A program made the position numbers and the translations under genes. Positions 1 through 10,815 of a stretch of DNA of 64,000 nucleotides are shown piece by piece. This DNA is from Turritopsis dohrnii (lineage: Eukaryota; Cnidaria; Hydrozoa; Anthoathecata; Oceaniidae), in the NCBI GenBank assembly GCA_027922465.2, contig BQMF02000330.1, forward strand, positions 248,001 through 312,000, in the 5' to 3' direction. Under the pieces are notes generated by a model. The model did not search any database and had not been told where the DNA came from. It saw only the letters and a program-made list of their open reading frames with translations. The number at the start of each line of letters is the position of its first letter. The stretch's first letter is position 1.

Positions 1-660
1 TCATAACGAAAACATAATTGTCATCGCTTATCGGTTGCCGGCCTGTTTGCTCTGTTTTAAGACTATTTCGTAAGATGTCATCACTAAACGTTTAAAAATA
101 TTTAGAAAGCCAAGAAATGAACAGTTACATGTCAACAAATTATCTAGGTGTTTGCTTTTAAATGCACCCATGGCTTAATAGAGAGGGGCTTATTGGAGAG
201 GGGCGCTAATTAAAGAGAATACGACATTTCGTTTTAGGTGAACGAAGACAGTAAATAATTTTGATCATGTCGTGTGAATCAGTGCTGTAATTTAAAAACA
301 AATATATTGCTGTCTTTGCAGAATGTATATGGATAGGATGCTTATATGCGAGTATTGGGCATTCAATATTGGGCAGTCATCTCCGTAATTCGAATCTTCA
401 CGAATTGAAAAAATTCGAACGGGCCCCTCATTATGTCATTACTTTGTAAATTGAACTCAGTTATTGCAACAAATCGAACGACTTTTTCGCTCATATGTAT
501 TGGTACACAATATATTCAATGTAAGATATAAGAATATATACAAGATATATACAAAGTGAATGTTTTCTTCCAGATAACGCATGCGGCATATTAATTTTAT
601 TTGAATATTTATCAAGGCATTTTGCAGATCACATCATTTTGATATTTTCTCTTTTTACAG
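1..660. other. No gene recognised
   Basis: AT-rich flank. I see no coding frame, RNA gene or clear repeat. The last 20 bases form a pyrimidine-rich splice acceptor (ends TTTTTACAG at 660) that serves the candidate exon which follows. Confidence 0.5.
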
Positions 661-737
661 AGATGGGTCTTCTAGAAGGAAGTGGTTGGAAAGACATCAA
701 AAAGGAGATTAAAGAAAAAGCACTTATTATGTACATG
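661..737 (+). CDS. Candidate short internal exon, function unknown
   Basis: A good acceptor (CTCTTTTTACAG) precedes a 77-bp open stretch, and a donor (CATG|GTAATA) follows. The open frame reads MGLLEGSGWKDIKKEIKEKA and a few more residues, a short charged helix-like peptide. No domain is recognisable and I could not find a partner exon with matching phase, so this rests on splice signals alone and may be chance. Confidence 0.22.
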
Positions 738-962
738 GTAATAATATTTAAATTTATCACTGAAAGAGTAGATTAGGATATTTGAAAGAAGTATCACTAT
801 TTCCAAAGTGAACGTCTTTGTGGTTACACTGAGTGGACTTTTCTCTCGGATTTTGCTGCTCTAAAAGATACTTAAGTCTATCATTCTCCCAATATTTATA
901 TCTTTATTGCCTAACCAAGGAATGCTGCCGTTGTGATTTTAGAGTTCACAGGGCCGACAAAT

Positions 963-1001
963 CCGGGGGGGGGGGGGGGGGGGGGGGGGGGCCGGGGGGC
1001 C

Positions 1002-1043
<42 letters not shown>
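963..1043. repeat. Poly-G tract running into poly-C tract
   Basis: About 27 consecutive G are followed by a short mixed GC core and then more than 35 C. The two runs are complementary and could fold into a hairpin, and the G run could form quadruplexes. The tract sits just 5' of a hAT remnant in the same frame, which creates an artificial polyglycine/polyproline reading frame. It may be a true expansion or a collapsed or mis-assembled homopolymer. Confidence 0.9.
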
Positions 1044-1107
1044 ACTTTTTTTCAGAGCAAAGAATAAAAAAAACAAAACAAATAGAAATTATCAAAAAAG
1101 AGACAGG

Positions 1108-1309
1108 AAGATGCACACCAGAACGATCATTTTTCACCGCAAGGCGGCCCAAAACGTGGCTACAGTCTACAATGAAAAGTCAACGATTCAACGCTTTGGC
1201 TATCTTGACTATTCACAAAGAATTGACTAATCAAATCAATGTTATTGAAGTTTGCAAAGAATTTGTGATGGCTCGGGAAGGCAGACTCAGTTACTTTGGA
1301 AAATTTTAA
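1108..1309 (+). pseudogene. hAT-family transposase C-terminal fragment
   Basis: The frame ending at the TAA at 1309 reads ERSFFTARRPKTWLQSTM, then QRFNALAILTIHKE. This matches the hAT dimerisation region of ZMYM/THAP-associated hAT transposases, whose family pattern is a Ser-Phe-Ser-x-x-Arg-Arg-x-Lys-x-x-x-Arg-Ser-Thr-Met block followed by an R-x-N-x-L-A-x-L-x-I-H block. Only about the last 65 residues remain. The zinc finger and catalytic core are absent, and the 5' side ends at the poly-G/C tract. It is a truncated, non-functional remnant. Confidence 0.75.
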
Positions 1310-2648
1310 CTTGTTTTGTTGTTGTTTTTTGTTAAGTTTAAGTTTCCTACATTGTATTTATCTTAACGTCATGCTTTTAAAAGAAGTTTCTTGTAATAAT
1401 ATAAACACGTAGTTAAGTTTTTTCTCGAAAACAATAATTTTTTCTCGTCGTTTGTTAACAGACAAAAGATATGATATTTTTGTTTATTTAGGCTGATTGT
1501 TCGTTTTGGATTCCGGCTCAGGTAAGAATGATTTCTTCATTACCGTCTCAAATAACTAAATGCATACTGGTCTGAGTAAAAATTGGGAGGAGCATACCAT
1601 CTATCCTATTTGGCAGCAAGGAACCGAAAAATACGTTAAGAAGTCCAAGGGCGGATGTCGGGTCTACTAAATCGGTTTACTCACTTATTTTCAATGACAC
1701 TCGTGTATTGGCATTACAGAAGAATTTTTGGATCATCACAGATTTACGGTGTAGGAAGCACTATTTGAAATGATTTAAAACCATTTTCTCTCAAATGCCA
1801 AGTAGCAATAATGAAGATTTAGAAATTAGTTACAAAAACAAATTCCTGAATAATAAAGACATTTCATATCAACATTCGAAGTAAGCGTAATGATGTTTCC
1901 ATTGATGCAAGAATACAGTGGATTCTCTAATTAACAGACACGCCAAAGGCGACCTATAATTTACAGAAAACTTCATTTTCTCACGCGTTTCGTGGGTCAA
2001 ACGAACACTGCCATTAGCAGACACACTTTTCGCTCCAGGAATGAAGATTTTGCTCCATTTTCCGCAGTCAAAGAAAAAAGTAACAATGAAGTTTTTTTAA
2101 TTCATATTTTGTTTCAAACAACGATTTTACATATTTTGTTCAAACATTCTGTTCTCTCATATTTTCAAATTTGTGCAGGCATTAAAGTTCCCTATCTTAA
2201 AATTAAATTCAACACCCTAGAAACTCGGAACCTTTAAACTTTTCCCTTAACTGACAAAAGGTAAAAAATATAAGGCTATTGGCAGACACCTCAAGTTTGC
2301 AGGCAATATTCATTTCTCCCGTGTCTGCTAATTACGGAGTCCATTGTAGATTGTAAGCCTCTTAGGTGAGTGTTGAGTCGAAACAGCTTGTAAATCCTTT
2401 AAGTAATTACAATTTTTATGTAAAAGACCTGCAATGACATGAATTTGGCTATTAACAAAGCTTTTTATCAAATAACATACATCTCGATCTGTTAACAGCA
2501 TCTATTTATCCTCGTTTTTAGATGTTCAATTTTTATTTTGTTCCATCACATTTCCGCGTCCTTTATGTTGCTTCAGTCACAGTACTATGGGCTACATTTT
2601 TATCATATCTGAAATATGACATGAACGTAAGATTTATTTGTGTTTGTA
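1310..2648. other. Intergenic, no gene recognised
   Basis: AT-rich sequence with short frames only. An 81-codon open frame near 1992-2237 has no domain-like composition and I do not support it. Confidence 0.5.
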
Positions 2649-2919
2649 CAGTGTGTTTCAAAAAAAAAATGCTACCCAAAAATTATTCACTGTAGCGTTT
2701 GACATAATTCTTAAAATAAGAATAGCTTTATACCAAAAGAAAGAGACAGGGAAGGACTCTCTAATTACATTAAAATCGCATTGAAATGTTAAATATTTCA
2801 GAATTTATAAGGGATTTTAACCGACATTTGATGACTCCGATTTTTTATGATCAATTAACAGTTCGATATAATAGCAATTACATTTCTTGGGTAGCCTTTT
2901 TGTTGTTTGAAACACAATG
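2649..2919. mobile_element. Short MITE with TA target duplication (Tc1/mariner-like)
   Basis: The left end (CAGTGTGTTTCAAA...GCTACCCAA) and the right end are inverted copies of about 35 bp with a few mismatches, and TA flanks both sides (2647-2648 and 2920-2921). The 271-bp length, lack of coding capacity and TA flanks fit a mariner-type non-autonomous element. Confidence 0.65.
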
Positions 2920-3586
2920 TATATTTGTTTTCCAATTGTATAATTGATTTTCCCTACTTAACGCACCTGTACAGGGATATATAGCCAGGAATTGAAATTA
3001 TAACAAGAGTTAGAGGTCCAGAATAGTTTTGTTTAACTTAAATACAGAAACCACACGCTCCTAAAGTCAAGTGTATACTCTGATCTAGGCTGCAAAATTC
3101 CAATTGATTTAGCAATATGCTAGATTATCTCAAAAAATTACAAACTTTGATCTGTACAGTTTAATTTTTCATTAATCTAGGTGGATGACAGCAGCTCCAA
3201 TGTCATCCATGTCCAACAAACGAAGCTAGGCGAAAGTGATTCCAGAACTACACGGCTAAGAGACTGAGAAAGGCGTAATCGATCCACTGTAGATTAAGCA
3301 GTAGAAAATTATATGGAAGACAAATAGGAATTTCCGTAGTTGATTTGGGCTTGTTTACTGTGTTTAATTCTGTAGCTCCTGTGTTACTTCTTATTCTTTC
3401 GTCCCCACTTCAAGTATCAAAAAGTAATAAATTAAGTTTTTGAAAATATTACTGTTATTCAAACATTTTGGAAATCATTTAGAAGTCATGTAGTAGGTAA
3501 TAGACCTAAAAAAAAAAAAAAAAAAAAGGAAAAAAAAAAAAGGGTTTCAACATGTGGCTCAATAGTTTGATAAATCTCTAATGGTT
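2920..3586. other. Downstream flank of TRIM-ankyrin gene
   Basis: No gene seen. An interrupted poly-A tract lies at 3509-3541. I did not find a convincing polyadenylation signal for the minus-strand gene ending at 3587. Confidence 0.45.
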
Positions 3587-3993
3587 TTAATCACGTTTCT
3601 TTATTGTTATTATTATTCCTTTTTGTTGTTTTAACAACTCAAAACAGTCTAGGCTGCTTTGATTGGATGCATAGTCTAATGCTGTGAGTTGTCTACGGTC
3701 TCGAAAATTTATTGTAACATCTCCACCACATAGTAACAGTTGTTTTGCGCACTCATATTGCCCTTTATAACATGCCCACATCAAAGGCGTTCTCCCATAA
3801 TAACTATCTGTTTCAAAGACAGCGTTCGGATTCAAAGAAACCAGCGTTTGTAATATTTTGCTTTTCCCTGTTGTCGCAGCATCTGTTACCATGAATTTCT
3901 TTAACAAAAGATGTGGATGCAGTATAGCTATTGCGCTGACTTTCTTGTCATCATTGTCATCGATGGCTTTTCTTACATCGGTATGCGTATACA
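3587..3993 (-). CDS. TRIM-like protein, exon 3 (ankyrin repeats)
   Basis: This is the final coding exon of the RING/B-box gene. The acceptor CTTGGCAG|TG lies at 3994-3995 and enters in phase 1, completing a Val codon with the G left by exon 2. About 135 residues follow, with ankyrin-repeat signatures: YGRTPLMWACYKGQYECAK is a near-canonical G-x-TPL-x-x-A repeat, preceded by a degenerate repeat around VRKAIDDNDDKKVSAI and followed by RRQLTALDYASNQSSLDCFE. It ends in a lysine-rich tail and TAA. Two to three ankyrin repeats at the C-terminus of a TRIM-like protein would serve as the substrate-binding part. Confidence 0.82.
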
Positions 3994-4117
3994 CTGCCAA
4001 GTCATGCTCATATGAATGAAAATGATAAAAATGATAAAGCTATCTTTTGATCAGGTGTGTTTTTTAAAAAATTCAAGCCAATTTTTATCATAGTATTACT
4101 GAAATCAACTGTTTTAC

Positions 4118-4845
4118 CTTTGGTAATCCTTCTTGCAATATCAACATGATGCTGTTTGGGTATTTCCTCACTATTTTCTAACCTACATTGAAATATCTTC
4201 GGCTTTACTTGTTCTGTAACTGTTTTATTTTCAATAATTACTTTAGTAACACCGAGTGGCTTATCTTTGCTAGTTTTAAGAAGAGTAACATCGAAACACG
4301 TGATGTTGGCGAACTTTTCGATATCTTTTATGCACGCCACACGATTGATAAATGCACTAGAAGGTTGCAATTGACCAAAACTATCGCAAAGTTTTGAAAC
4401 TTCCTTCCAAAGGTCGATATCCTTTAGAGCACGTTCTTCAATGATCTCTTCAAATCTGATGACGATCTGATCAAATTCATGTAAAGTACTTTCCTCCAAC
4501 CTATCTATTTCTTGATACACTCGCAGTAATAGTTGGAATTTTCGTCGTTTTAGCTGCTCCTGTAATGAACTTCGAAATGCTTTGATTTTATGCAACTCCC
4601 TTTTGTAGGAAAATTCAAGTGGACTTTCACTAAGGTAACTTCGTAATGCTTTAATTCTTGATAAAATTACTTCTTTCACTCCGCATGCGTGTTCTTCAAA
4701 TCCAACGTAAGCATGATCTTTATGTTGTCGTTTAACACAATACACGCACGCCAAAGCATCTTCGCAATCGAGACAAATCCATTTAGCTTTTGCTTGGTGC
4801 TCCAAACATAACAGGATTTGGTCTCGAAAATCTGACTGGTAGTTT
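4118..4845 (-). CDS. TRIM-like protein, exon 2 (B-box and coiled coil)
   Basis: The acceptor TTTTTTTAG|A is at 4846-4847 and the donor ACCAAAG|GTAAAA at 4117-4116. The exon begins with one base that completes the Arg codon split by exon 1, so the frame runs straight from the RING. A B-box-type zinc finger (WICLDC, then ACVYCVKRQHKDH) lies about 20 residues in. A long helical, heptad-like stretch follows (KRELHKIKAFRSSLQEQL, RVYQEIDRLEEST), as expected for a TRIM coiled coil. The frame stays open past the donor to 4008, but that extension is low complexity (SFLSFSF). The 124-bp intron model gives a clean in-phase join to the ankyrin exon. Confidence 0.8.
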
Positions 4846-5347
4846 CTAAAAAAAGGTTAGTGGTATTACAATATTAATTTTGCTGTGGAAGATGGATAAA
4901 TCTTTTAAATACATTAACTCGTTTTAATTGTAATTGTAAACCAAGTTTTGAAAGTTCTTCAATTCTTATAAAACATTTGCGGAAATAACAATTGGAAGGT
5001 GCTAATTTCAAAGTTCTCAAACAATTTTTTGACAACAAAATCTAAATTCTAAATCCATTTGAAATATAACCTGCATGCTAAAGCTGCAAGCTCAAGCATA
5101 AGAACGCTTCGAGGCTTTCCCTAGCTCCTTTTTAAAGTTACGAACAATACGTGATGCTGATGATGAGTCTCATAACTGTAAACATATTAATAAATCTACT
5201 TATAAGAGAAAAATAACATATAGAGAGAACCGCAACATCTATGACATATCAAAACTGGATAGAGATAACACTTCAAACACTTATCAAAAATTATTACTTA
5301 ACAGCAGTAATAACCAAGAAGCCCAAAGTAGCATCAGCCAAGATAAA

Positions 5348-6004
5348 ATGAAATCACAAACGCGCTGGGACAAAACTCAAACATCTGCATTTGTGGCTAA
5401 GTGGGTATTTTAATGAAGTTGAGTCTACCTCATCTCACGCTGCTTGGTTAAAGGTACAGTCATTTGTAGACCAAACTGGTGACAGCAAATCCATTCAGCA
5501 GTGTAAAAGCAAGGTCAAAGACGAATTCAAAAAATCTAAAGATCACAACAGCAAATATGTTGTCCCTTTTATGATGATTTCGATCAAATTTATGGCACGC
5601 GTGACGTTGTGAAGTTACCTCACCTTGCCCAAGTTGGTGCAGACGTCAACACAAGTACTGAAGATAATGACAACGACAGCAGTACCAGATCGGTTTCACG
5701 ATGCAGTACGGCATCAACTACAAGCACAAGTCACGAAAAAGATCTTTCCGATGATGAAGAATGGGAACAGTTGATGAAGAAGTGTGAAAAAAATGAAGGA
5801 AAAAAAACTGTTAAAAAGAATTCTTTTCATGAGCGTATGATTGCGTTGCAAAAAGAACAACTTGTGCAACAGGCAAAACGAAAAAAAAGACATCAAAATT
5901 TTATGAAGGAAATGCTTGAAGAACAGCGAAAACTGGATCGAGAAGAAAGAGAAAAGGAGCGAGAATTCTTTTTGAAACTTCGGGAAGTGTTTTCAAAGAA
6001 ATAA
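5348..6004 (+). pseudogene. Myb/SANT-like DNA-binding protein remnant
   Basis: Three collinear open stretches in different frames make one protein. The first holds RWDKTQTSAFVAKW. The second holds HAAWLKVQSFVDQTG and QQCKSKVKDEFKKSKDHN, the K-T/S-x-x-Q-C-x-x-K-x-K pattern of Myb/SANT-like domains. The third holds DDFDQIYGTRDVVKLPHLAQ, then an acidic linker and a highly charged coiled coil ending in TAA at 6004. At least two frameshifts separate them. Such proteins accompany Harbinger-type transposons or stand as domesticated families. It lies on the opposite strand inside the first intron of the TRIM gene. Confidence 0.65.
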
Positions 6005-6006
6005 AG

Positions 6007-6150
6007 TAATTTTTAAAATAAAAACACATTTTTTTAAGGACATGTTTCGACATTCTTATGTCATCATCAGCTATACAATATTACAAAAAATTCCTACGTA
6101 AGAATGTCGAAACATGTCCTTAAAAAAATGTGTTTTTATTTTAAAAATTA
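6007..6150. repeat. Perfect 52-bp inverted repeat with hammerhead-like core
   Basis: The arms 6007-6058 and 6099-6150 are exact reverse complements around a 40-nt spacer. Read on the minus strand, 6070-6039 contains CTGATGA, a GACAT/ATGTC stem with an AAGA loop, GAAA, and a GTC triplet in the order used by type I hammerhead ribozymes. One extra T sits between the CTGATGA core and stem II, and stem III would be only 2 bp. Hammerhead motifs of this kind are known in Penelope-like retroelements. The fold is inferred by eye. Confidence 0.5.
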
Positions 6151-7284
6151 TTATACAATTTGTGCTTCTACGTAAATAAAGTAATGTTATGAATACAAGG
6201 ATTTTATTACTTCTGTAAGAAACATTGTAAATTTTACAAGACGCATAGCCACAGGATTTCACCTGTGAAGTCTTATTGTTACTGTCTTATTATCTTATGT
6301 TGTTACTATTGTCAGAACACTTTGTCAATCGTTTTTTTTGGTCATGGTTTTAGTTATTCGCTATATAGTCAACCATTAGCTATATCTCGTAAGGTATCAG
6401 GGGCGGACGCAGAAATATTTTGTAGGTACAGCTCAACTTTTTGGATTCCAATAAGTACTCCGATTCCCGATTTTTATTCCGGACAACTCGATTTCCGGAA
6501 AATGCTGTCCGAAAATGTGGGATTATTTTAACAGACGAGTTCTGTCGCAGTTAGTCACGGTGAACCGTATACATCAAAATTACCTTTCACTAAGCATTGC
6601 AACCGCAGAAGCAAAAATTTAAAACTTTATTCGTTATTAACACAGCAAAAATAAATACAACATATAAAATTTCAACGTCTTTTATGTACAAGGTCATAAA
6701 AATAGTACTCTTTATCCAATAAAATGTAGGATTGCATGTTCCTTCTGTTGTAAGAAAAACGTCCTAGCATGCTCACTTTCAAGAAAGTTCCAGTTCCAGA
6801 CTTAATTAAGTTAAGTTGCTGTTTGTTGCTGCAGCAGTAGGTGCTCATGCTGTTAATGCTGATGTTTCTAAAAAGACAGAAAATGAACATTTCAAAATTA
6901 AGATATGTTACATTATGGTAATTTGGATTATATATAGTAAGTCATTCCTTTAACCATTCAATTAACTGATTTTTCAATCTCTAAATAAGATACAGTTCAT
7001 GAAATCTTACTTAAATTCCAGAGATTTCATTTAACAGGGTACACCATGTGAAGGTAAGATATTGGATTTTGAATCCCAAATGGAGAAATGCAAATGCAAG
7101 TTAATGCAAATCAATCATATCATTTTCGGAGATGGATAACAATTATGACAAAAAAAGTCTAGTCAATATTCAAACTAGCAATCAGAAGTATTTCCATCTA
7201 TTGTTGTACATATACAGTCCATTTGTACATAGTACTAAAGCAGAACTGTAAACACAACAAAATACTTCCTATTTCAAAGCTATA
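6151..7284. other. Intronic sequence of TRIM gene, nothing recognised
   Basis: Short frames only (for example 6672-6890) without domain features. No RNA gene seen. Confidence 0.45.
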
Positions 7285-8352
7285 AACAGGTATGCCTGCC
7301 CATGAGTAGCAATATTCAAAAAAGGGAATTATACCTGCAAACTATGTGTCCAATGTAATCCTATTATATATGTAATCCTATTATATACGTTCAATCTTAA
7401 AATATATGTTCAATCCTGATTTATATGTTCAATCCTGAAATATATGTGCAATCTTCCTGGGGAGAGCGCGGTCCTTAAGATTGATTATTTGGCGCGCATA
7501 AATTGAAACTAAACTTACGTTTTTCGATTTAACTAATTCAGATCCCTCTTCTCCCCCATCTAGTTGTGCGCCAACTGGGGAAAGAGCTTTTTACTTAATA
7601 TTTATTTATAGAGGTTCTACTTTTTTCTTACTTATTTATGACAGTTTTATTTAATGATAGACTGTATTTGATAGGTCTTGTTCAATAAGTTTTATTTGGT
7701 AGATTTTATTTATTATCCCTGTTAAGTGTTCGCTATTGCTTTATCACTTTATCATTTATGTTAGATACTAAATGTTTGCTTTGCCATCTCAGTCTGAAAT
7801 TAATGATACATTTAGTGCAACATTCCTATCTATAGTTTATCCGAGAAACTAGTTGTTAAAGGCTGAAGTCGACAAACATTATCCAAATCTTAAAATTTCT
7901 TTTGTGAAACCAATAAGCAACAACTCCATTTGTTCATATCTTGCTCCTTGTAACATCCTTTATATTATCAGAAAAAGATAGCATATGTTGCTAGTTACTG
8001 TCTTATTCCCTTCTTAACCATTATAGCCTGAAATCGTTTAACAATGTAGTGTATCCGTTTATGTTACAGAGATATGGTATATTTCCAAGTTCTTATTCCC
8101 CAGACTCACTAAGGGTACGAATTACAATTTCTAACGCTTCCATATAAATATCAATTCCCATTTCACACGAGTCTCTCTCAACGTTCAGGTCATTCTTTAC
8201 AGCACCTACAATCTCTTCGGCTAACGGTAATGACACTGTTGAAACTTCAACATTGTTTTGACTGCTAGCTGGACAAGGTCCATGTGGGTCTTCCCCGTAT
8301 AAAGCAACATCACCTGGATCTTCGTCAACTTCCTTCAAACGAAGTGGGTTTT

Positions 8353-9052
8353 ACAATACAATACAATACAATACAATACAAGATTCTGGAAATAGGCATA
8401 TAATGCCTTTGACACCAGGTTCGATCTTCAGTCTTCTTCAACTTTACGATAACGTATCTTTCGAGGAGCAGTAATTTCCGCAAGGTTCATTTCGACATCG
8501 TACATTAATCCAGTGTTTTTCCATAATTTATCGAATCTGTTCTTAAAGCTATTCAATGATGGAGCTTCAGCTACTTTCGGAGGCAGATTGTTCCACTGTT
8601 CTGCAACCCGATTCTTGAAAAAGTACTTCTTGATATCTTTACCGCACTTTTCTCTTGTCACAGTAAATTTATGGCGACGTAAATGCAGATCCGGATAATC
8701 CTGCGTTCTGAGCTGGATTAAATTTCCAACAGCTTCCGTATCGTAATGCTGATGAGTCATTTTGTACAACTCAATCATATCACCCCTGTATCGTCGGAAC
8801 TCGAGTGTTGGCAAATCCATGATCTCTAACCTTTTCTTGTAGCTTAAGTTGTACATTCCAGGCAATAGTTTTGTTGCTCGTCGCTGCACTCCTTCCAAAA
8901 GTTTTTTCTGTTGTTTGAGATGCGGGTTCCATACAGGTGCTCCGTATTCAAGATGGGGTCGCACAATGCTCGTGAAAAGTTGTTTAAAGGTGTCTTTATC
9001 CAAGTGCATAAATGTACGTCTTAACATGCCAACAAGTCCATTCGCTTTTTTG
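8353..9052 (-). mobile_element. CR1/L2-like LINE, 5'-truncated 3' end
   Basis: On the minus strand the integrase frame passes without a stop into KKANGLVGMLRRTF, LFTSIVRPHLEYGAPVWNP and EGVQRRATKLLPGM, the C-terminal end of a non-LTR reverse transcriptase. The fragment includes the final KRRYFFKNRVAEQWNNLP-like block, and its ORF ends at 8428. It finishes in a pentanucleotide tail (ACAAT on plus, about five units, 8353-8380), typical of CR1/L2-type 3' ends. The catalytic RT motifs are missing. The apparent 461-aa chimera is an insertion by-product. Confidence 0.8.
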
Positions 9053-10119
9053 ACTTTGACTGGATGGTTTTCCTCATCCAGCATGCCATTATCCCAAATT
9101 TGATTCGGTGTCTGATAATTTTCAGTAGATAATCGATGGCTGTTATACATGCGTAGGAACTCTTCAAGGGATCTATTAATTCTAGGTAAGAAGACTAGAT
9201 GTAGAGTAAACATATGAACTGGGTTTTCTAGATCAAGTAAATTTGTTTGTTCCATCCCATAAAATGTGTAGTAGAAGGGCGCTGAAACGCATCTATAAAC
9301 GTCACGCCATAGGCGTTCAATACGTTGGTTATGTGTTGATGAGCCTGCTATGTAACTAGCCCTTCCTTCACCGCGTTTTACAACCATTGCGTCGCAAATA
9401 AGTTTGTTTTCAGTTCCTTTGTCTACTCGTATTCTTGAAGGCCATAAACTGTTGTGATTTTCGATTGCATTCAAAAAAAGCTCCAACACAGTATCAGCTC
9501 TGTTGTTTGTGGAACACTTTAAAAACATAACTTTCCTTGATTTTCCATCTATGCAACCATGAACGACAAACTTCCATCTGATGAGTGAGTGATGACCATC
9601 AATATGCCAAAGTGAATTGGGCCAGGGAACATAGTATGACCTTCGTGTTATGAGTGCACCCCATCTTAAAGCAGTATTATGTGGATCTATTCTATTTAAA
9701 CTTGCTCGTATTCTTCTGCGCTGGATATGATAACCTTCAGAGCGAAAATATCCAGATATGAATGGTTCGCCTGTGGAAGCGCCATGGCGTTCAATGGTCA
9801 TCACTGATATCACTAAAAGATTTCAAATGTTCTAAACCATAGTCTTGTATTCTTCTTGAAAGAGTCCATCGTGATACACCAAACGTTTTTGCTATTCTCT
9901 TCCAAGAAAACCCCAAACCTCTTAGTTCCTCTAAGACGTCTTTGGGAATCTCGAATCTAGGTCTTCCTGGTCCATTTTTTGGACTTGTCTTAAGTTGAAG
10001 AGAAGCATAGTTATGAATATTTATATTGTGATATGATACCATAGCCTCTTTTAATTCATTCATGCACTCTACTAAGTCATTGAAATTTTTTTCATCTTCC
10101 TCATTATGCAGCTTAACTA

Positions 10120-10815
10120 CCGTCTTCGTGTCTAATTACGGACAGCCTTTGTAATTACGGACATCAAAATGTAAACAAACATTCTGGTCACGAAAATAGA
10201 CATGCGTTCTTGCCAAGTTCACCACGTATAACTGAATAAAATGTTTTATGAAACAGAGCAATCCAATAGAGAGCAATTAGCAGCAACACTCGAAGAATAA
10301 TGGACCGTGAAAATCATAATGGCCTATATTTCAATACTCAGTAAAAAGTGTCCTCCCCCACTGTGATTGACGTACAAAAACTTTATTTATTTGACTTGTT
10401 TTATGATAATTAACTTTCTAAAAGCATGATCTAAAAACATTTTCATTCCTCAATTCATTTTTAAACATAAATTTTCGACCTGTCGATATTTCATGACGGA
10501 GGTGGCCATTATTATTTTTTATCCGTAAATATGGCTACCATTGTACACACGGAGCTCATAAAAATACGCATGATTCTCAAGAGGACGCAGTCTATTTTAA
10601 ATCTTTAAAGTTAAGAAAAATAAATTCTAAATGGCGTATTGGTAATTTTCTCTAGCGTTCAAATAAATTTAATTATCTCTCTCTGAAGTTTGTTTTATTA
10701 CAGTTTGGTTGACAGTACGGGGATGTGCCGTGTTTTTAATTTACAGACGGTTGGAATTATGTTTTGATCGATGTCCGTAATTACAAAGGTTGTCCGTAAT
10801 TAGACACGAAGACGG
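10120..10815. mobile_element. 696-bp MITE with 46-bp TIRs and TA duplication
   Basis: The left end (CCGTCTTCGTGTCTAATTAC...) and right end are near-perfect inverted repeats of about 46 bp. They carry two copies of the motif TAATTACGGACA. TA is duplicated at 10118-10119 and 10816-10817. The interior has no coding capacity. It interrupts the integrase gene, and deleting it plus one TA rejoins the reading frame exactly (SDI then VKLHNEEDE), so it inserted into a once-intact gene. Confidence 0.82.

Noticed and set aside
833..1152. Polyglycine/polyproline proteins on both strands
   Set aside because: They are translations of the G and C homopolymers. Only the hAT-like tail after 1108 has family features.
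8428..9813. Integrase-reverse transcriptase fusion protein
   Set aside because: The LINE part ends in its own 3' tail and is followed by the rest of the integrase, so the fusion is an insertion by-product.
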